A DNA stretch of 64,000 nucleotides from contig NZ_SACS01000016.1 of the NCBI RefSeq assembly GCF_004005945.1, forward strand, positions 1 through 64,000, given 5' to 3'. The notes under the pieces were generated by a model. That model had not been told where the DNA came from. It made no database searches and saw nothing but the letters and a program-made list of their open reading frames with translations. The DNA comes from Rheinheimera riviphila (GTDB lineage Bacteria; Pseudomonadota; Gammaproteobacteria; Enterobacterales; Alteromonadaceae). A program made the position numbers and the translations under genes. Of the stretch, positions 36,491 to 45,243 are shown piece after piece; the stretch's first letter is position 1; each line of letters opens with the position of its first letter.

Positions 36491-39166
36491 ATGAGCAGCA
36501 AGCAAAGTTTTGTATATAGTCGCGTGAACCGTGGTGTGCTTTTGGCGTTAGCCACCAGCGCTGCCGTAGCCTTCATGCCCGCCTCTGCCCAAGAAACGTC
36601 GGCCGCAGCGCCAGATGCAGCAATTGCTGAACAAGTTGAACGGATCAGTGTATCCGGCAGATTATTAAGCTCCGCTGCAGCCACAGCCGAAGAGCGCCGT
36701 CAGCAACCATATGTTGCTGAATTACTTGGTATTGAACAGATTTCCCGCGCCGGTGACAGCAATGCCGCTGCCGCCCTGCGCCGAGTCACTGGCCTGACGC
36801 TGGTGAAAGATAAATTTATCTACGTCCGTGGTCTGGGTGAACGTTATTCTTCAACCTTATTAAACGGCGCCCAGGTGCCAAGCCCGGATCCAACCCGGAA
36901 CGTGGTGCCACTGGACATGTTCCCGGCCGGCATTATCGAAAGTATGGTGGTGCAAAAAGCCTTTTCGCCGGAACTGCCAGCCGCCTTTGGTGGTGGTAAC
37001 GTCAATATCCGCACCGTCAGTATTCCACGTGAAGAAATCTTCAACTTCTCAGTGGGTGTTGGTTACAACAGCTTAAGCAGTGACGACGGTCTGGATTACC
37101 GCGGTGGCGGCGACGACTGGCGTGGTAAAGATGATGGCACCCGTGGTTTATCCACCGGTATTCAGGATGCGCTAAATAAATACGGCTCGCTCGATGTGGT
37201 GAAAATTGCTCAGGGCCTCGGCGGTATCACGCCTGCAAATTTAGTGGCGGCTGAAAAAATCAACCGCAACTTAGGTCTGGAACTGAACCGTGATTTAGAC
37301 ATCAACAATAAAAGCATCGGCCCTGAGTACGATACCAGCCTGTCTTACGGCAACCGTTTTGACATCGGCAGCACGGTATTTGGTGTGATGGCGGGTGTCA
37401 GCTACGACAAATCATCTGAAAACTTCAAAGAGCAGGAACGGTATTACTCCATCAGCTCTGGCACCGAACTGACGCCGCTCAATCGTTATGATGACATTCG
37501 CGGTACCGAGCATCAGGTGAAAATGTCTGGCATGCTGAACTTCGGTTTGGAGTTTGACAGTAACCACCGCATTGAAACTTCGAGCATTTATTTAAGCGAC
37601 ACCAAAGATGAGATCAAAATCAAAATTGGTGACTCGATTGAAACCATCAACGAAGCGCTGCGTGAAAACGAAGATTATTCGATTTTGTACGAAGAACGCA
37701 GCATGTTGACCAACCAGATCCGCGGTCGCCACACGCTCGACTTTTTAAATGACTTAGCGCTGGACTGGCAATACACCGACGCGAAAGCTGAGCGGAACGC
37801 GCCAAGCGAAGTCGAATATCGGTATGTGCGTCAGCTGGCCGAAGATGGCAGTTTACTCAACCGCACCATGCGCCGCAGCGACAACGCCGCCATTTACCAG
37901 TTTGGTCAGCTCGAAGACAACACTGAAAACGTTAGCTGGAATGCCAAGTACCCAATGACGATCGGCTCAACCGAATACGCGTTCAGCACCGGTTACGCTT
38001 ACTTCGAACGGCAGCGTAACGCCGGTACCAACCGCTTTAAGCTGGATACCCGTGGTTTTAGCAACGAAGAGTTAAGTCAGTCATTTTCAAACATTTTCTC
38101 CGATGCCAATATCAGCAACCCAGCCAAACGCTTTTTGCTGTCTGACGTGACGGCGCAAGCTGATGATTACGTGGCAGCGCAGCAGGTTGATGCCGCTTAT
38201 GTCGGCGTCGAAGCGACTTACGACATGACCTGGCGGGTGAACGCTGGTTTACGCTACGAAGATTTCCGCCAGATTTCAGTGCCGTTAAACCCAGCCACTG
38301 GCGAAATTCAAGGCAATGTTGCTGATTTCCCACGTCAGGAAGACGATCTGTACCCTGCCCTTGCCGTGACCTGGATGCAGTCGGAAGAAACCCAATATCG
38401 CTTCGGTTTTAGCGAAACTGTGGTGCGTCCGGACTTACGGGAAGTGACACCGGTGCTGTTTATTGATCCTATCACCGACTTTAAAGTGATTGGTTTTTCG
38501 GATTTGAAAAGCACCAGCATCAGCGCCTACGACCTGCGTTGGGAGCAATATCTGGACAGCGGCAGTAACTACAGTCTGGGTCTGTTCTATAAAGACTTAA
38601 CCAACCCGATTGAAGCCGTTGAACTCAAAGGCTCTGACGGTAACTTGCTGATGTCATTCAGAAATGCCATCGGCGGTGAAGTATACGGTGTCGAAGCTGA
38701 AGCGTTACAAAAACTGGATATGTTTGAAGGTGATTTTGGCCAGATGCTGGACAACTTCTTTGTGGTCAGTAACTTCACTTACAGCGAATCAGAAATTGAA
38801 ATCGAATCACTGGGTGAAACTAACCTGACCAACTTAGTAAGGCCGTTAACTGGTCACTCGAAATACGTGGTCAACTTCCAATTAGGTTTTGACTCGGACA
38901 ACGAAGACCATACCGCCACTTTAACTTACAACGTGTTCGGCAAACGCATCGCCTTCGCCGGTATCGACGGCAAAGACGACGCCTACGAGCAACCATTCAA
39001 CTCGCTGGACTTCGTCTACTCGTACAACGTATTTACCGATGGTTCGTTGAAATTCTCGGCGAAAAACATCCTGAACCGCGACATCGAAATTTTGCAACAA
39101 GGCGAAATTCTGCAAATGCGCGAGCAAGGGGTCAGCGTTGGCTTGAGTTTTAGCCAGAAGTTCTAA
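36491..39166 (+). CDS. TonB-dependent outer-membrane receptor
   Basis: 891 residues. A signal peptide (~residues 1-33, ending MPASAQE) is followed by a TonB-box-like EQVERISVSG, and a plug domain (~60-185) with LGIEQISRAGDSNAAAALRR, YVRGLGERYSSTLLNGAQVP and the PAAFGGGNVNIRT segment. A long beta-barrel ends in an aromatic C terminus (GVSLSFSQKF). Receptors of this kind actively import ligands too large or scarce for porins. The ligand is unknown; position next to phoBR and behind a PhoB-controlled lipoprotein points to a phosphorus-containing substrate. No own Pho box is seen in the 143-bp gap after the lipoprotein gene. Confidence 0.9.
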   Translation: MSSKQSFVYSRVNRGVLLALATSAAVAFMPASAQETSAAAPDAAIAEQVERISVSGRLLSSAAATAEERRQQPYVAELLGIEQISRAGDSNAAAALRRVTGLTLVKDKFIYVRGLGERYSSTLLNGAQVPSPDPTRNVVPLDMFPAGIIESMVVQKAFSPELPAAFGGGNVNIRTVSIPREEIFNFSVGVGYNSLSSDDGLDYRGGGDDWRGKDDGTRGLSTGIQDALNKYGSLDVVKIAQGLGGITPANLVAAEKINRNLGLELNRDLDINNKSIGPEYDTSLSYGNRFDIGSTVFGVMAGVSYDKSSENFKEQERYYSISSGTELTPLNRYDDIRGTEHQVKMSGMLNFGLEFDSNHRIETSSIYLSDTKDEIKIKIGDSIETINEALRENEDYSILYEERSMLTNQIRGRHTLDFLNDLALDWQYTDAKAERNAPSEVEYRYVRQLAEDGSLLNRTMRRSDNAAIYQFGQLEDNTENVSWNAKYPMTIGSTEYAFSTGYAYFERQRNAGTNRFKLDTRGFSNEELSQSFSNIFSDANISNPAKRFLLSDVTAQADDYVAAQQVDAAYVGVEATYDMTWRVNAGLRYEDFRQISVPLNPATGEIQGNVADFPRQEDDLYPALAVTWMQSEETQYRFGFSETVVRPDLREVTPVLFIDPITDFKVIGFSDLKSTSISAYDLRWEQYLDSGSNYSLGLFYKDLTNPIEAVELKGSDGNLLMSFRNAIGGEVYGVEAEALQKLDMFEGDFGQMLDNFFVVSNFTYSESEIEIESLGETNLTNLVRPLTGHSKYVVNFQLGFDSDNEDHTATLTYNVFGKRIAFAGIDGKDDAYEQPFNSLDFVYSYNVFTDGSLKFSAKNILNRDIEILQQGEILQMREQGVSVGLSFSQKF

Positions 39167-39187
39167 GGTTGTTCTAGTGCAACTACC

Positions 39188-39213
39188 AAGCCCTGGTTGA
39201 TGACCGGGGCTTT
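39188..39213 (+). terminator. Terminator after the TonB-receptor gene
   Basis: Stem AAGCCC/GGGGCTT with inner pairing around TTGATGA, followed by T8. The remaining gap to 39557 holds two repeats (separate entries) and no supported gene. Confidence 0.8.
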
Positions 39214-39238
39214 TTTTTACCGTTGAATTGTGCAAAAA

Positions 39239-39275
39239 GTAGGGCGTCACTCACCGCGTCAGCGGTAGTGCGCCG
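39239..39275. repeat. REP-like palindromic repeat
   Basis: GTAGGGCGTCACTCACCGC followed by GTCAGCGGTAGTGCGCC: the same family as 28815-28854, with compensated arms (GGCGTCACT and AGTGCGCC). Confidence 0.65.
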
Positions 39276-39385
39276 CTGTCGTCATATAGTTTTGTTTCTT
39301 TTACTCCAACTGCGAAACGCTTTTAAGACCAACTCCAAATGGCAATTGGTAAACAGACCTGACACTGACCTACAATCCTATCTCA

Positions 39386-39430
39386 TGTCGGATGGCGCGC
39401 TCCGCGCTTATCCAACCTACATTGCAAATA
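39386..39430. repeat. Second REP family, copy 1
   Basis: TGTCGGATGGCGCGC, TCCGCGCTTATCC, AACCTACATT: an imperfect palindrome of the common GTAGGTTGGATAAGCGC...GCGCCATCCGACA type. A near-identical copy stands at 40161-40205. Confidence 0.75.
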
Positions 39431-39557
39431 CAGTTTTCAGTTTTGCAAATGCCCGCAGCGTCAGCTCGTGCTTTTTCCTCACCTTTGAGACCAAGCAATG
39501 AAGGCACAAGCATCGATGACCTGCGCCGTCCCCAATAGCTTCCGCACTCAACAGCTT

Positions 39558-39965
39558 TTAATTGTATGTGATGTCTATTTTGTTCCATAGCCAGCCCGAT
39601 GAAACTTCTTGCTTATAGACCCGGAAGCCAGCGCGTTGATGAATATTGAGCTGATGGTCAGAAACCCACCGCACCTCAGGAGCAGCATCGTTAGGGTGGC
39701 CATCGGAGCTAAAAACATTGCCTCCACTTTCTTCTAAATCTTCGTTTGCACCCAAGATTGATATTTGCGTGCTGAACCCAGTTGTTGCGCCGCAATCAAA
39801 CTGATAGATCACCGCTTTGTATTTGCCATTTGGCGAAACGACAGATTTATAAGGTTCGCTCCCGCACCTACCACCCAAAAAATAGATGATACTTAGCACA
39901 AACAGCGCCATCACTATTCCAATGACCGAGAACACCCTGATTGCTATTTTTTTCCACATTTCCAT
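39558..39965 (-). CDS. Hypothetical membrane-anchored protein
   Basis: 135 residues: an N-terminal membrane anchor (~residues 10-31, FSVIGIVMALFVLSIIYFLGG) followed by a mainly beta extracytoplasmic domain with SPNGKYKAVIYQFDCGATTG and a conserved-looking PEVRWVSDHQLNI. Two Cys (in GRCGSE and FDCGA) could form a disulfide. I do not recognise a named function. It stands alone, bracketed by two directly repeated REP copies about 775 bp apart, so it may have been acquired or duplicated with them. Confidence 0.6.
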   Translation of the reverse strand: MEMWKKIAIRVFSVIGIVMALFVLSIIYFLGGRCGSEPYKSVVSPNGKYKAVIYQFDCGATTGFSTQISILGANEDLEESGGNVFSSDGHPNDAAPEVRWVSDHQLNIHQRAGFRVYKQEVSSGWLWNKIDITYN

Positions 39966-40414
39966 ATACAGTTAACTACCAAACATAGCCCTCAGGGTCA
40001 CCCATTAGTCGTTCCAGTGTCAATAGCACTGCGTGTCGCTGCTTGACCCCACTCATTTTTTCGTGAACTGCGACCGGCTTAAGAAAGCCAGTTTTTCCAA
40101 ATGTAGGGTGTTAAGTGAAGCCCCATTCCACCGGGAGCCACCACAAAGCAAGCCTATCGCCTGTCGGATGGCGCGCTTTGCGCTTATCCAACCTACATTA
40201 CAAATGCAGTTTTCCAGTTTTGCCAACGGCGAAACGCTTTTAAAACCGGCCCTTTGCCGCCAAAGAAAAAAACAACCCTTTGTTGCCAAAGAAAGATCCC
40301 CGCAAGTGCAGCTAACCAAGGTAAAATCAACCAGAATCAAAAATATCCAACAAAGTCCAAAAACAACAGCTTGGCGGTGCGCCCACTGACCCCAGGCAAC
40401 TGCTGGAGAAAACC
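39966..40414. other. Gene-free region before corA
   Basis: No gene is supported. The region contains REP copy 2 (40161-40205) and sequence beyond it (CAGTTTTCCAGTTTTGCCAA, about 40206-40226) that also follows copy 1 in decayed form. The duplicated segment is therefore longer than the palindrome itself. Confidence 0.5.
40161..40205. repeat. Second REP family, copy 2
   Basis: CTGTCGGATGGCGCGC, TTTGCGCTTATCC, AACCTACATTACAAAT: the same orientation as 39386-39430. Only a few bases differ. Confidence 0.75.
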
Positions 40415-41359
40415 ATGCTAAGAATTTTCAACCTGCATCAGCAACGGTTACAGCGACTGGAATTACAACAGCTAGATGACATATCACAAGCAATTTGGCT
40501 GGATTTACAGGAGCCGGATACGGCTGAGCGGCAGTTTATTACCGACCGTTTTGGCCAGGAGCTGGCACAGCGGCCGGAGCTAAATGATATCGAAGCATCA
40601 GCGCGTTTTTTTGAAGACGAAGACGGGCTGCATATTCACTCACTGTTTTTCTATCAGGAAGAACTCGCCAGCACCACCACTGTGGCCTTTACCATTCGTG
40701 ATGGCCGGCTTTTTACCTTGCGGGAGCGCGAGTTACCGGTATTCCGGTTGTACCGGATGCGGGCGCGGAATCACTTGTTGTCGGTCGGCAATGCCTACGA
40801 GCTGCTGCTCGATTTATTCGAAGTCAAAATTGAACAGCTGGCCGACACCATCGAAGAAATCTCGCTAGCGCTGGAAGTGATCAGCCAGGTGATTTTAAAA
40901 GGCAAACAAAACGAAGCCTTTAAAACCAGTTTGTTACGGCTGACGCAGCTGGAAGATATGAGCTGGAAAGTGCGGTTGTGTCTGATGGATACCCAGCGCG
41001 CGATCGGTTTTTTATTGCGCAAAGCCCGCTTGCCAGTGGATCAGCTGGAACAAGCAAGAGACGTCCTGCGCGACGTCGAATCTTTGTTGCCGCATAACGA
41101 ATCGTTTTCGCAGCGGGTCAACTTTTTACTGCAGTCGGCGATGGGTTTTATCAACATCGAACAAAACCGCATTATTAAAATTTTCTCGGTGGTGTCGGTG
41201 ATTTTCCTGCCACCAACGCTGGTCGCCAGCAGTTACGGCATGAACTTTCAGCTGATGCCGGAGCTTAATTGGCAGTTTGGTTATCCAATGGCGATTGGCC
41301 TGATGCTGTTGGCTGGTTTAGCGCCCTACTTGTTTTTTAAGCGCAAAGGTTGGCTGTAA
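40415..41359 (+). CDS. corA: Magnesium/cobalt transporter CorA
   Basis: 314 residues, essentially collinear with E. coli Cor[48 protein letters not shown] and the C-terminal SYGMNF signature with [11 protein letters not shown] between the two membrane helices. It forms a pentameric Mg2+ channel gated by intracellular Mg2+. It is a single gene; its upstream region shows repeats and no obvious M-box leader. Confidence 0.96.
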   Translation: MLRIFNLHQQRLQRLELQQLDDISQAIWLDLQEPDTAERQFITDRFGQELAQRPELNDIEASARFFEDEDGLHIHSLFFYQEELASTTTVAFTIRDGRLFTLRERELPVFRLYRMRARNHLLSVGNAYELLLDLFEVKIEQLADTIEEISLALEVISQVILKGKQNEAFKTSLLRLTQLEDMSWKVRLCLMDTQRAIGFLLRKARLPVDQLEQARDVLRDVESLLPHNESFSQRVNFLLQSAMGFINIEQNRIIKIFSVVSVIFLPPTLVASSYGMNFQLMPELNWQFGYPMAIGLMLLAGLAPYLFFKRKGWL

Positions 41360-41524
41360 TAAAATTGCCACCTCAAAAATAAAAATAAAATCATTAAATA
41401 TCAATGATATAAAATTTATTTTGAAATATTTCAGCACTGTCATCTGCGTGTAACAAAAATATGCTGGCAACCAAACCCCTGCTTTGTCTATATTCAAGCT
41501 ACAGACGTAAATAAGGGGATCACA

Positions 41525-41752
41525 ATGAAAAAGAATGTAATGTATGCAGTAGCCGCTAGCCTGGTATTCGCCGTCACGGGTTGTGCCAATGTTGATAAAA
41601 ATTATGCTTTTGTGGTGGATCAGGAACAACTGGATCAGCTGGAAAATTCACAACGTAAGCAGCGCAATGTCGGTCATGTGGTGTGGGTCAACCCACCGCT
41701 GAAAAAAGTGGAAGTGGCAAAAGTTGCAGCGGCAAATCCATCGTCACTTTGA
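41525..41752 (+). CDS. Small lipoprotein of unknown function
   Basis: 75 residues with a lipoprotein signal (VFAVTGCANVDK, Cys ~20) and a short charged, probably helical mature part (DQEQLDQLENSQRKQRN) followed by HVVWVNPPLKKV. The ribosome site AAGGGGATC is strong. I recognise no family. It is monocistronic with its own terminator. Confidence 0.75.
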   Translation: MKKNVMYAVAASLVFAVTGCANVDKNYAFVVDQEQLDQLENSQRKQRNVGHVVWVNPPLKKVEVAKVAAANPSSL

Positions 41753-41795
41753 TGCTGATTAAACCTAAACCTTCATTACTGCGCTTTCTCCAAAT

Positions 41796-41834
41796 AAAAA
41801 TCCCGTCTGCAATGACTACAGACGGGATTTTTTA
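41796..41834 (+). terminator. Terminator after the small lipoprotein gene
   Basis: Stem AATCCCGTCTG/CAGACGGGATT with a 9-nt loop and T6 on the plus side. The A5 on the other side could let it serve the convergent porin gene too. Confidence 0.85.
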
Positions 41835-41893
41835 TTGAGTCTGGGTAGCGTGACCTGTCGGCCCCATAGAGGGGCAACAACCGTCAGCTCATC

Positions 41894-42802
41894 TTAAAAT
41901 TTATGTTCAATACCAATCGCCAGATAATCAGTATCAACTTTGTTATCAAAATCGAAGCTGCTGTACCAGGCGAATAACTTGGTGTCTTTGCCAATTTTAT
42001 AATCGGTACCAAAGCTAAAACCTTTGTGCTCTTCCAACGTCTGGTATTGAGCCTTTAACTCATATTTATCAAGTGGATAAGATAAGTTTGCTAACCAACC
42101 GTCTTCTTTTTTACCGGTCGCAACCGCTTCCTGCTGCACCAAACCGGCGCCCACTTTCAGCTGACCAAGCACTTTTACCTGACCCGTGACTCGCGTCGCA
42201 TCGTAGCCATTGACTTCGTTGTCCATCGCCACCGAGGCAAACAGCTTTGATTCTTTTAACGCGTCATCGCCGTACAACAGCGCAAACGACTGACCATCTT
42301 TGCCTTCCGGTGTGTCTTCCATAATATGGCTGACTAGCAGCGAAAAACCCTGAAACGAAGGGCTGATGTAGGCCAGCGAATTATTCATCCGGTTCTCGCC
42401 TTTCCACAACGTCTTGATATCTGCTTCGTAATCGTTAAATAAATCGACTTTACCCTGAGATAATTTCAGCGCGGTATCGTTGCGACCGGCTTTAATGGTA
42501 CCGAAGCTGCCTTTTAACCCGATGAACTGGTCGCGGCCTTTGATATTTTTCTCGTTAGCGTCGTCTGTCAGATCAACTTCCCATTCCAGCTGATACACCA
42601 ACGACAACTCACCATCCAGCTCATAATCGCCTTTAATGCCGAACCGCGAAGCGTTGCTTTTTAACTCACTGAAAGAACCGGCACCTTCGTCGGAGCTTTG
42701 TGCCGTCACATTAATTTTACCGTAGACCGTCAGCGGATCTGCCTGCAGCGGTAAGGCAACAGTCATGAACATAGCCAAAAGCAGAGTTTTCTTTGCAAAC
42801 AT
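41894..42802 (-). CDS. Gram-negative porin, probably phosphate-starvation induced
   Basis: 302 residues: a signal peptide (~residues 1-21, ending LPLQA) and then a 16-strand-type general porin of the Porin_4/OmpC-like class. It starts PLTVYGKINVTAQ, has FGIKGDYELDGELSLVYQLE and FGTIKAGRNDTALKL, and ends in a terminal Phe (LAIGIEHKF). Two Pho-box promoters precede it, so it is a plausible functional counterpart of PhoE or OprP for anion uptake under phosphate limitation. The channel selectivity itself cannot be read from the sequence. Confidence 0.88.
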   Translation of the reverse strand: MFAKKTLLLAMFMTVALPLQADPLTVYGKINVTAQSSDEGAGSFSELKSNASRFGIKGDYELDGELSLVYQLEWEVDLTDDANEKNIKGRDQFIGLKGSFGTIKAGRNDTALKLSQGKVDLFNDYEADIKTLWKGENRMNNSLAYISPSFQGFSLLVSHIMEDTPEGKDGQSFALLYGDDALKESKLFASVAMDNEVNGYDATRVTGQVKVLGQLKVGAGLVQQEAVATGKKEDGWLANLSYPLDKYELKAQYQTLEEHKGFSFGTDYKIGKDTKLFAWYSSFDFDNKVDTDYLAIGIEHKF

Positions 42803-42924
42803 AATTAAATCCTTCTCAGCATTGAGGAAAGTGATTCGACAGCTTAGACCCGATCAGTATAACCGTTGTGGTTAAATGTCCAGATCATTGGTGGCTAATT
42901 GGTGGCTACAGACGAAAATTTTCC

Positions 42925-43024
42925 CACATATCACAGCTTTATGACCGGATAATGTCTTCAGTATTACTTTGTCGTTGCAGTTGGAAGGCTATTTTATGGC
43001 TTTTATATGACAAGATTATGACAG
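42925..43024 (-). promoter_or_regulatory. Tandem PhoB-box promoters of the porin gene
   Basis: Distal: CTGTCATAATCTTGTCAT (43024-43007) matches the Pho consensus at about 15 of 18 positions, with TAAAAT (42996-42991) 10 bp downstream. Proximal: a weaker box ending GGTCAT (about 42957-42940), with TATGTG (42930-42925) 10 bp downstream. They would give 5' leaders of about 185 and 115 nt. The rest of the 42803-43138 gap shows nothing further. Confidence 0.7.
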
Positions 43025-43138
43025 GAAAGCCAATCCAACAAATGGCCGCTGCGCTTAACCAATAACGCTTTAACGATGACGCATTCACAATGCAGTTTTA
43101 TTAACAGCGACGCAGTACGCCATCCAACACCTGGCCCG

Positions 43139-44887
43139 CTAGCGCTTATCTGGAGCCGGCAATGCACGGCAAACCGCGTCTTTTGGGCTGCGATCAAAAT
43201 TCTGACCGGAAGCCAACAATCTTGGCCGCACCGTCAGTGACACCGGCGACTGGGCTAAACTAAGCTCAGGCTGCGCTGTGGGATAACCGATTTGTGCCAG
43301 ATGCAGCATGGAGTGAAAAATCTGATTGGTGCTCAGTGGCTGCTGCCGATTCATCGCAATTTGCTGCGCTATTTCTGGATAATGCTGGCGGAACTGCTTA
43401 GACCCCCACCACAACGCCGCCACCCGGTAATCATATTCGGTGTGATGACCATGGCCGCTTTTACTGCACTCACCATCAAACAGGTTTTCGCCGTGATCCG
43501 ACACATAGATAAAACTGCTGATGGCGTCTTGTTGTTGCAAGGTTTTGATCAGGTTAAACAGCAACTGATCGGTGTAGGCCACGGTGTTGTCATAAGCGTT
43601 ATTCAACATTTCTTTGTTAGCCCGGTCGTGCATCCCAATCGCCTGGTGTTTGCCAGATGGCTGAAATAAATCAAAATTATCCGGATAACGGTCGGCATAA
43701 CTGAAATGACTGCCGAGGGTGTGCAGCACAATAAGTTGTTTTTGGGCATTTTGTGCCAGCACACGCTGCACCGCTTTGACCAGCACTTCATCATAAAAAC
43801 CGGCTTTTTTATAGCCAACCGGATTGAGGTACTGCACCTGTTCCGCTTCAGCGGCATGCAGTGCCACCGAACTGTCGTGCACCCCCAGCGGGCTTTGAGT
43901 CGACAACCAGGCCGTGGCAAAACCGGCTTCCGCAAAAGCCGCGACGAACGACTTTTCCGACGAGAAATACTGCTGATCCTGCGCCGATTTACGCGAAATA
44001 ATCACCGGCACCGACATCCGGGTCCAGGACCAGGGGCTGATCATATCGGTAAAACTGACCACATCGCCAAGTCCAGCCAATCGCGGCGTGGTGGCTCTGG
44101 CATAGCCGTTCAATTGCAGTCGATCGGGGCGCAGCGTTTCACCAATCACCAGCACATAAATCTGTTTCGCTGCCGGTGGATGCGGCTGCGTGGCGCCAAA
44201 CTTAAAATCGGCAACCCTGGCAGCAACTTTTGCCAAAGCTTCTTTTTGCACCCGAAACTCATTGGCGGCCAATAATAAATTCAATGGGTAACTCTGATGA
44301 AATAAATTATGACTGTTCGGCAGCGGCCGTTGCGCCAGAGCGGTTTCGGTCCTATTGGCTTTTGGCTTAGGCGGATAAAGTTGTTGGTATTGCAGTTCTT
44401 GCTGCCACAACCATCCAACCATCACTAAACTTGCCGTCCACACCACAGGTCGGCCGAAACTTAGCCAGCGATATTGCTGCACTTTAAACACCGCACTGGT
44501 CACCACAAACAACAGCATCACCAGCAATACCGCAGGTAAAATCAGCCAGCCCAAGCCGGATAAATAACCGGCCGCTTCCGCCAAATCAGTTTCGGCAATA
44601 ATGGCCATGGCATGGGCATCGGTTACTTTGTGATAAGTCGCGATGTAAAACAGTTCTTGCGGAGCCAATAGCACTAACGGAAACCAGGCCCAGATTGACC
44701 GGTGCAACTGCTTACTGACGGTCAGCAATAACGCCAGCAACAACAAAGTTGGTGCGATGGACCAGCGCAGCCAATGCCCCAGCTTGGCCGGCTCTGGCCA
44801 CAGATAAAATTGGGGTGCTAACACCAGCAGCACGAGTAATAAAAAACACAGTGGGGCGGTGATTGGGTGACTTAACAGTGGTTTCAT
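43139..44887 (-). CDS. Phosphoethanolamine transferase, sulfatase superfamily
   Basis: 582 residues. Five N-terminal membrane helices (~residues 8-175) are followed by a periplasmic alkaline-phosphatase-fold domain. VIGETLRPDRLQLNGYARATTP contains the metal-ligand Glu and the nucleophilic Thr (~250). The second metal site is YVSDHGENLFDG, and KSGHGHHTEYDYRV supplies further ligands. Enzymes of the EptA/CptA/OpgE type add phosphoethanolamine from phosphatidylethanolamine to lipid A, core sugars or glucans, which lowers surface charge and can reduce polymyxin binding. Which acceptor is used here is not predictable. Confidence 0.9.
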   Translation of the reverse strand: MKPLLSHPITAPLCFLLLVLLVLAPQFYLWPEPAKLGHWLRWSIAPTLLLLALLLTVSKQLHRSIWAWFPLVLLAPQELFYIATYHKVTDAHAMAIIAETDLAEAAGYLSGLGWLILPAVLLVMLLFVVTSAVFKVQQYRWLSFGRPVVWTASLVMVGWLWQQELQYQQLYPPKPKANRTETALAQRPLPNSHNLFHQSYPLNLLLAANEFRVQKEALAKVAARVADFKFGATQPHPPAAKQIYVLVIGETLRPDRLQLNGYARATTPRLAGLGDVVSFTDMISPWSWTRMSVPVIISRKSAQDQQYFSSEKSFVAAFAEAGFATAWLSTQSPLGVHDSSVALHAAEAEQVQYLNPVGYKKAGFYDEVLVKAVQRVLAQNAQKQLIVLHTLGSHFSYADRYPDNFDLFQPSGKHQAIGMHDRANKEMLNNAYDNTVAYTDQLLFNLIKTLQQQDAISSFIYVSDHGENLFDGECSKSGHGHHTEYDYRVAALWWGSKQFRQHYPEIAQQIAMNRQQPLSTNQIFHSMLHLAQIGYPTAQPELSLAQSPVSLTVRPRLLASGQNFDRSPKDAVCRALPAPDKR

Positions 44888-45243
44888 CGGGCGTTATCAG
44901 GCTCTTCTGGCAATCTGGCGGTACGGTTTGTGGTGAGTGGGCTGTTCTTACTGCTCGATTTCAGCACTGTTCAACCCTTCGCAGTAAAATTTTTCTGGTG
45001 ATAAATTCGACAATTTTCTCAGCTTCACCCAAAAATTCAATTTGTTAGTCAGTTCGACAGCCAAACCAGTGGCTGGAACTGCCGCATTCATAGCATATTT
45101 CTTCAGATTTGCACTGGTATTTTGTCATATTTCTATAGTATGGTGCTCTGGTCTGAACTATTAAGGCCGGTACTTCAACCCGCGTATCACCACGCATTCT
45201 GCTGTATACCCGCCGTCAAATCTAATCTGTAAGGAACCTAATT
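44888..45243. other. Divergent intergenic region before sapC
   Basis: No gene is supported between the phosphoethanolamine transferase and sapC. A short inverted repeat CAGCCA/TGGCTG lies at about 45058-45075. TTGTCATATTTCTATAGT (45122-45139) resembles half a Pho box but lacks a -10 at the right distance. Confidence 0.35.

Noticed and set aside
39223-39501. 92-codon plus-strand frame after the TonB receptor
   Set aside because: It runs across a terminator flank and two REP repeats and has no ribosome site.
40033-40389. 118-codon plus-strand frame before corA
   Set aside because: It spans a REP repeat and has a random-looking basic composition.
40206-40414. Mg2+-responsive leader of corA
   Set aside because: No M-box-like structure or leader peptide is recognisable; the region is explained by decayed repeat sequence.
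43706-44275. 189-codon plus-strand frame opposite the phosphoethanolamine transferase gene
   Set aside because: The minus-strand gene has a full domain with catalytic motifs; this frame is His/Arg-rich shadow sequence.
45122-45139. Pho box before sapC
   Set aside because: Only the first half-site fits and no -10 lies 10 bp downstream.
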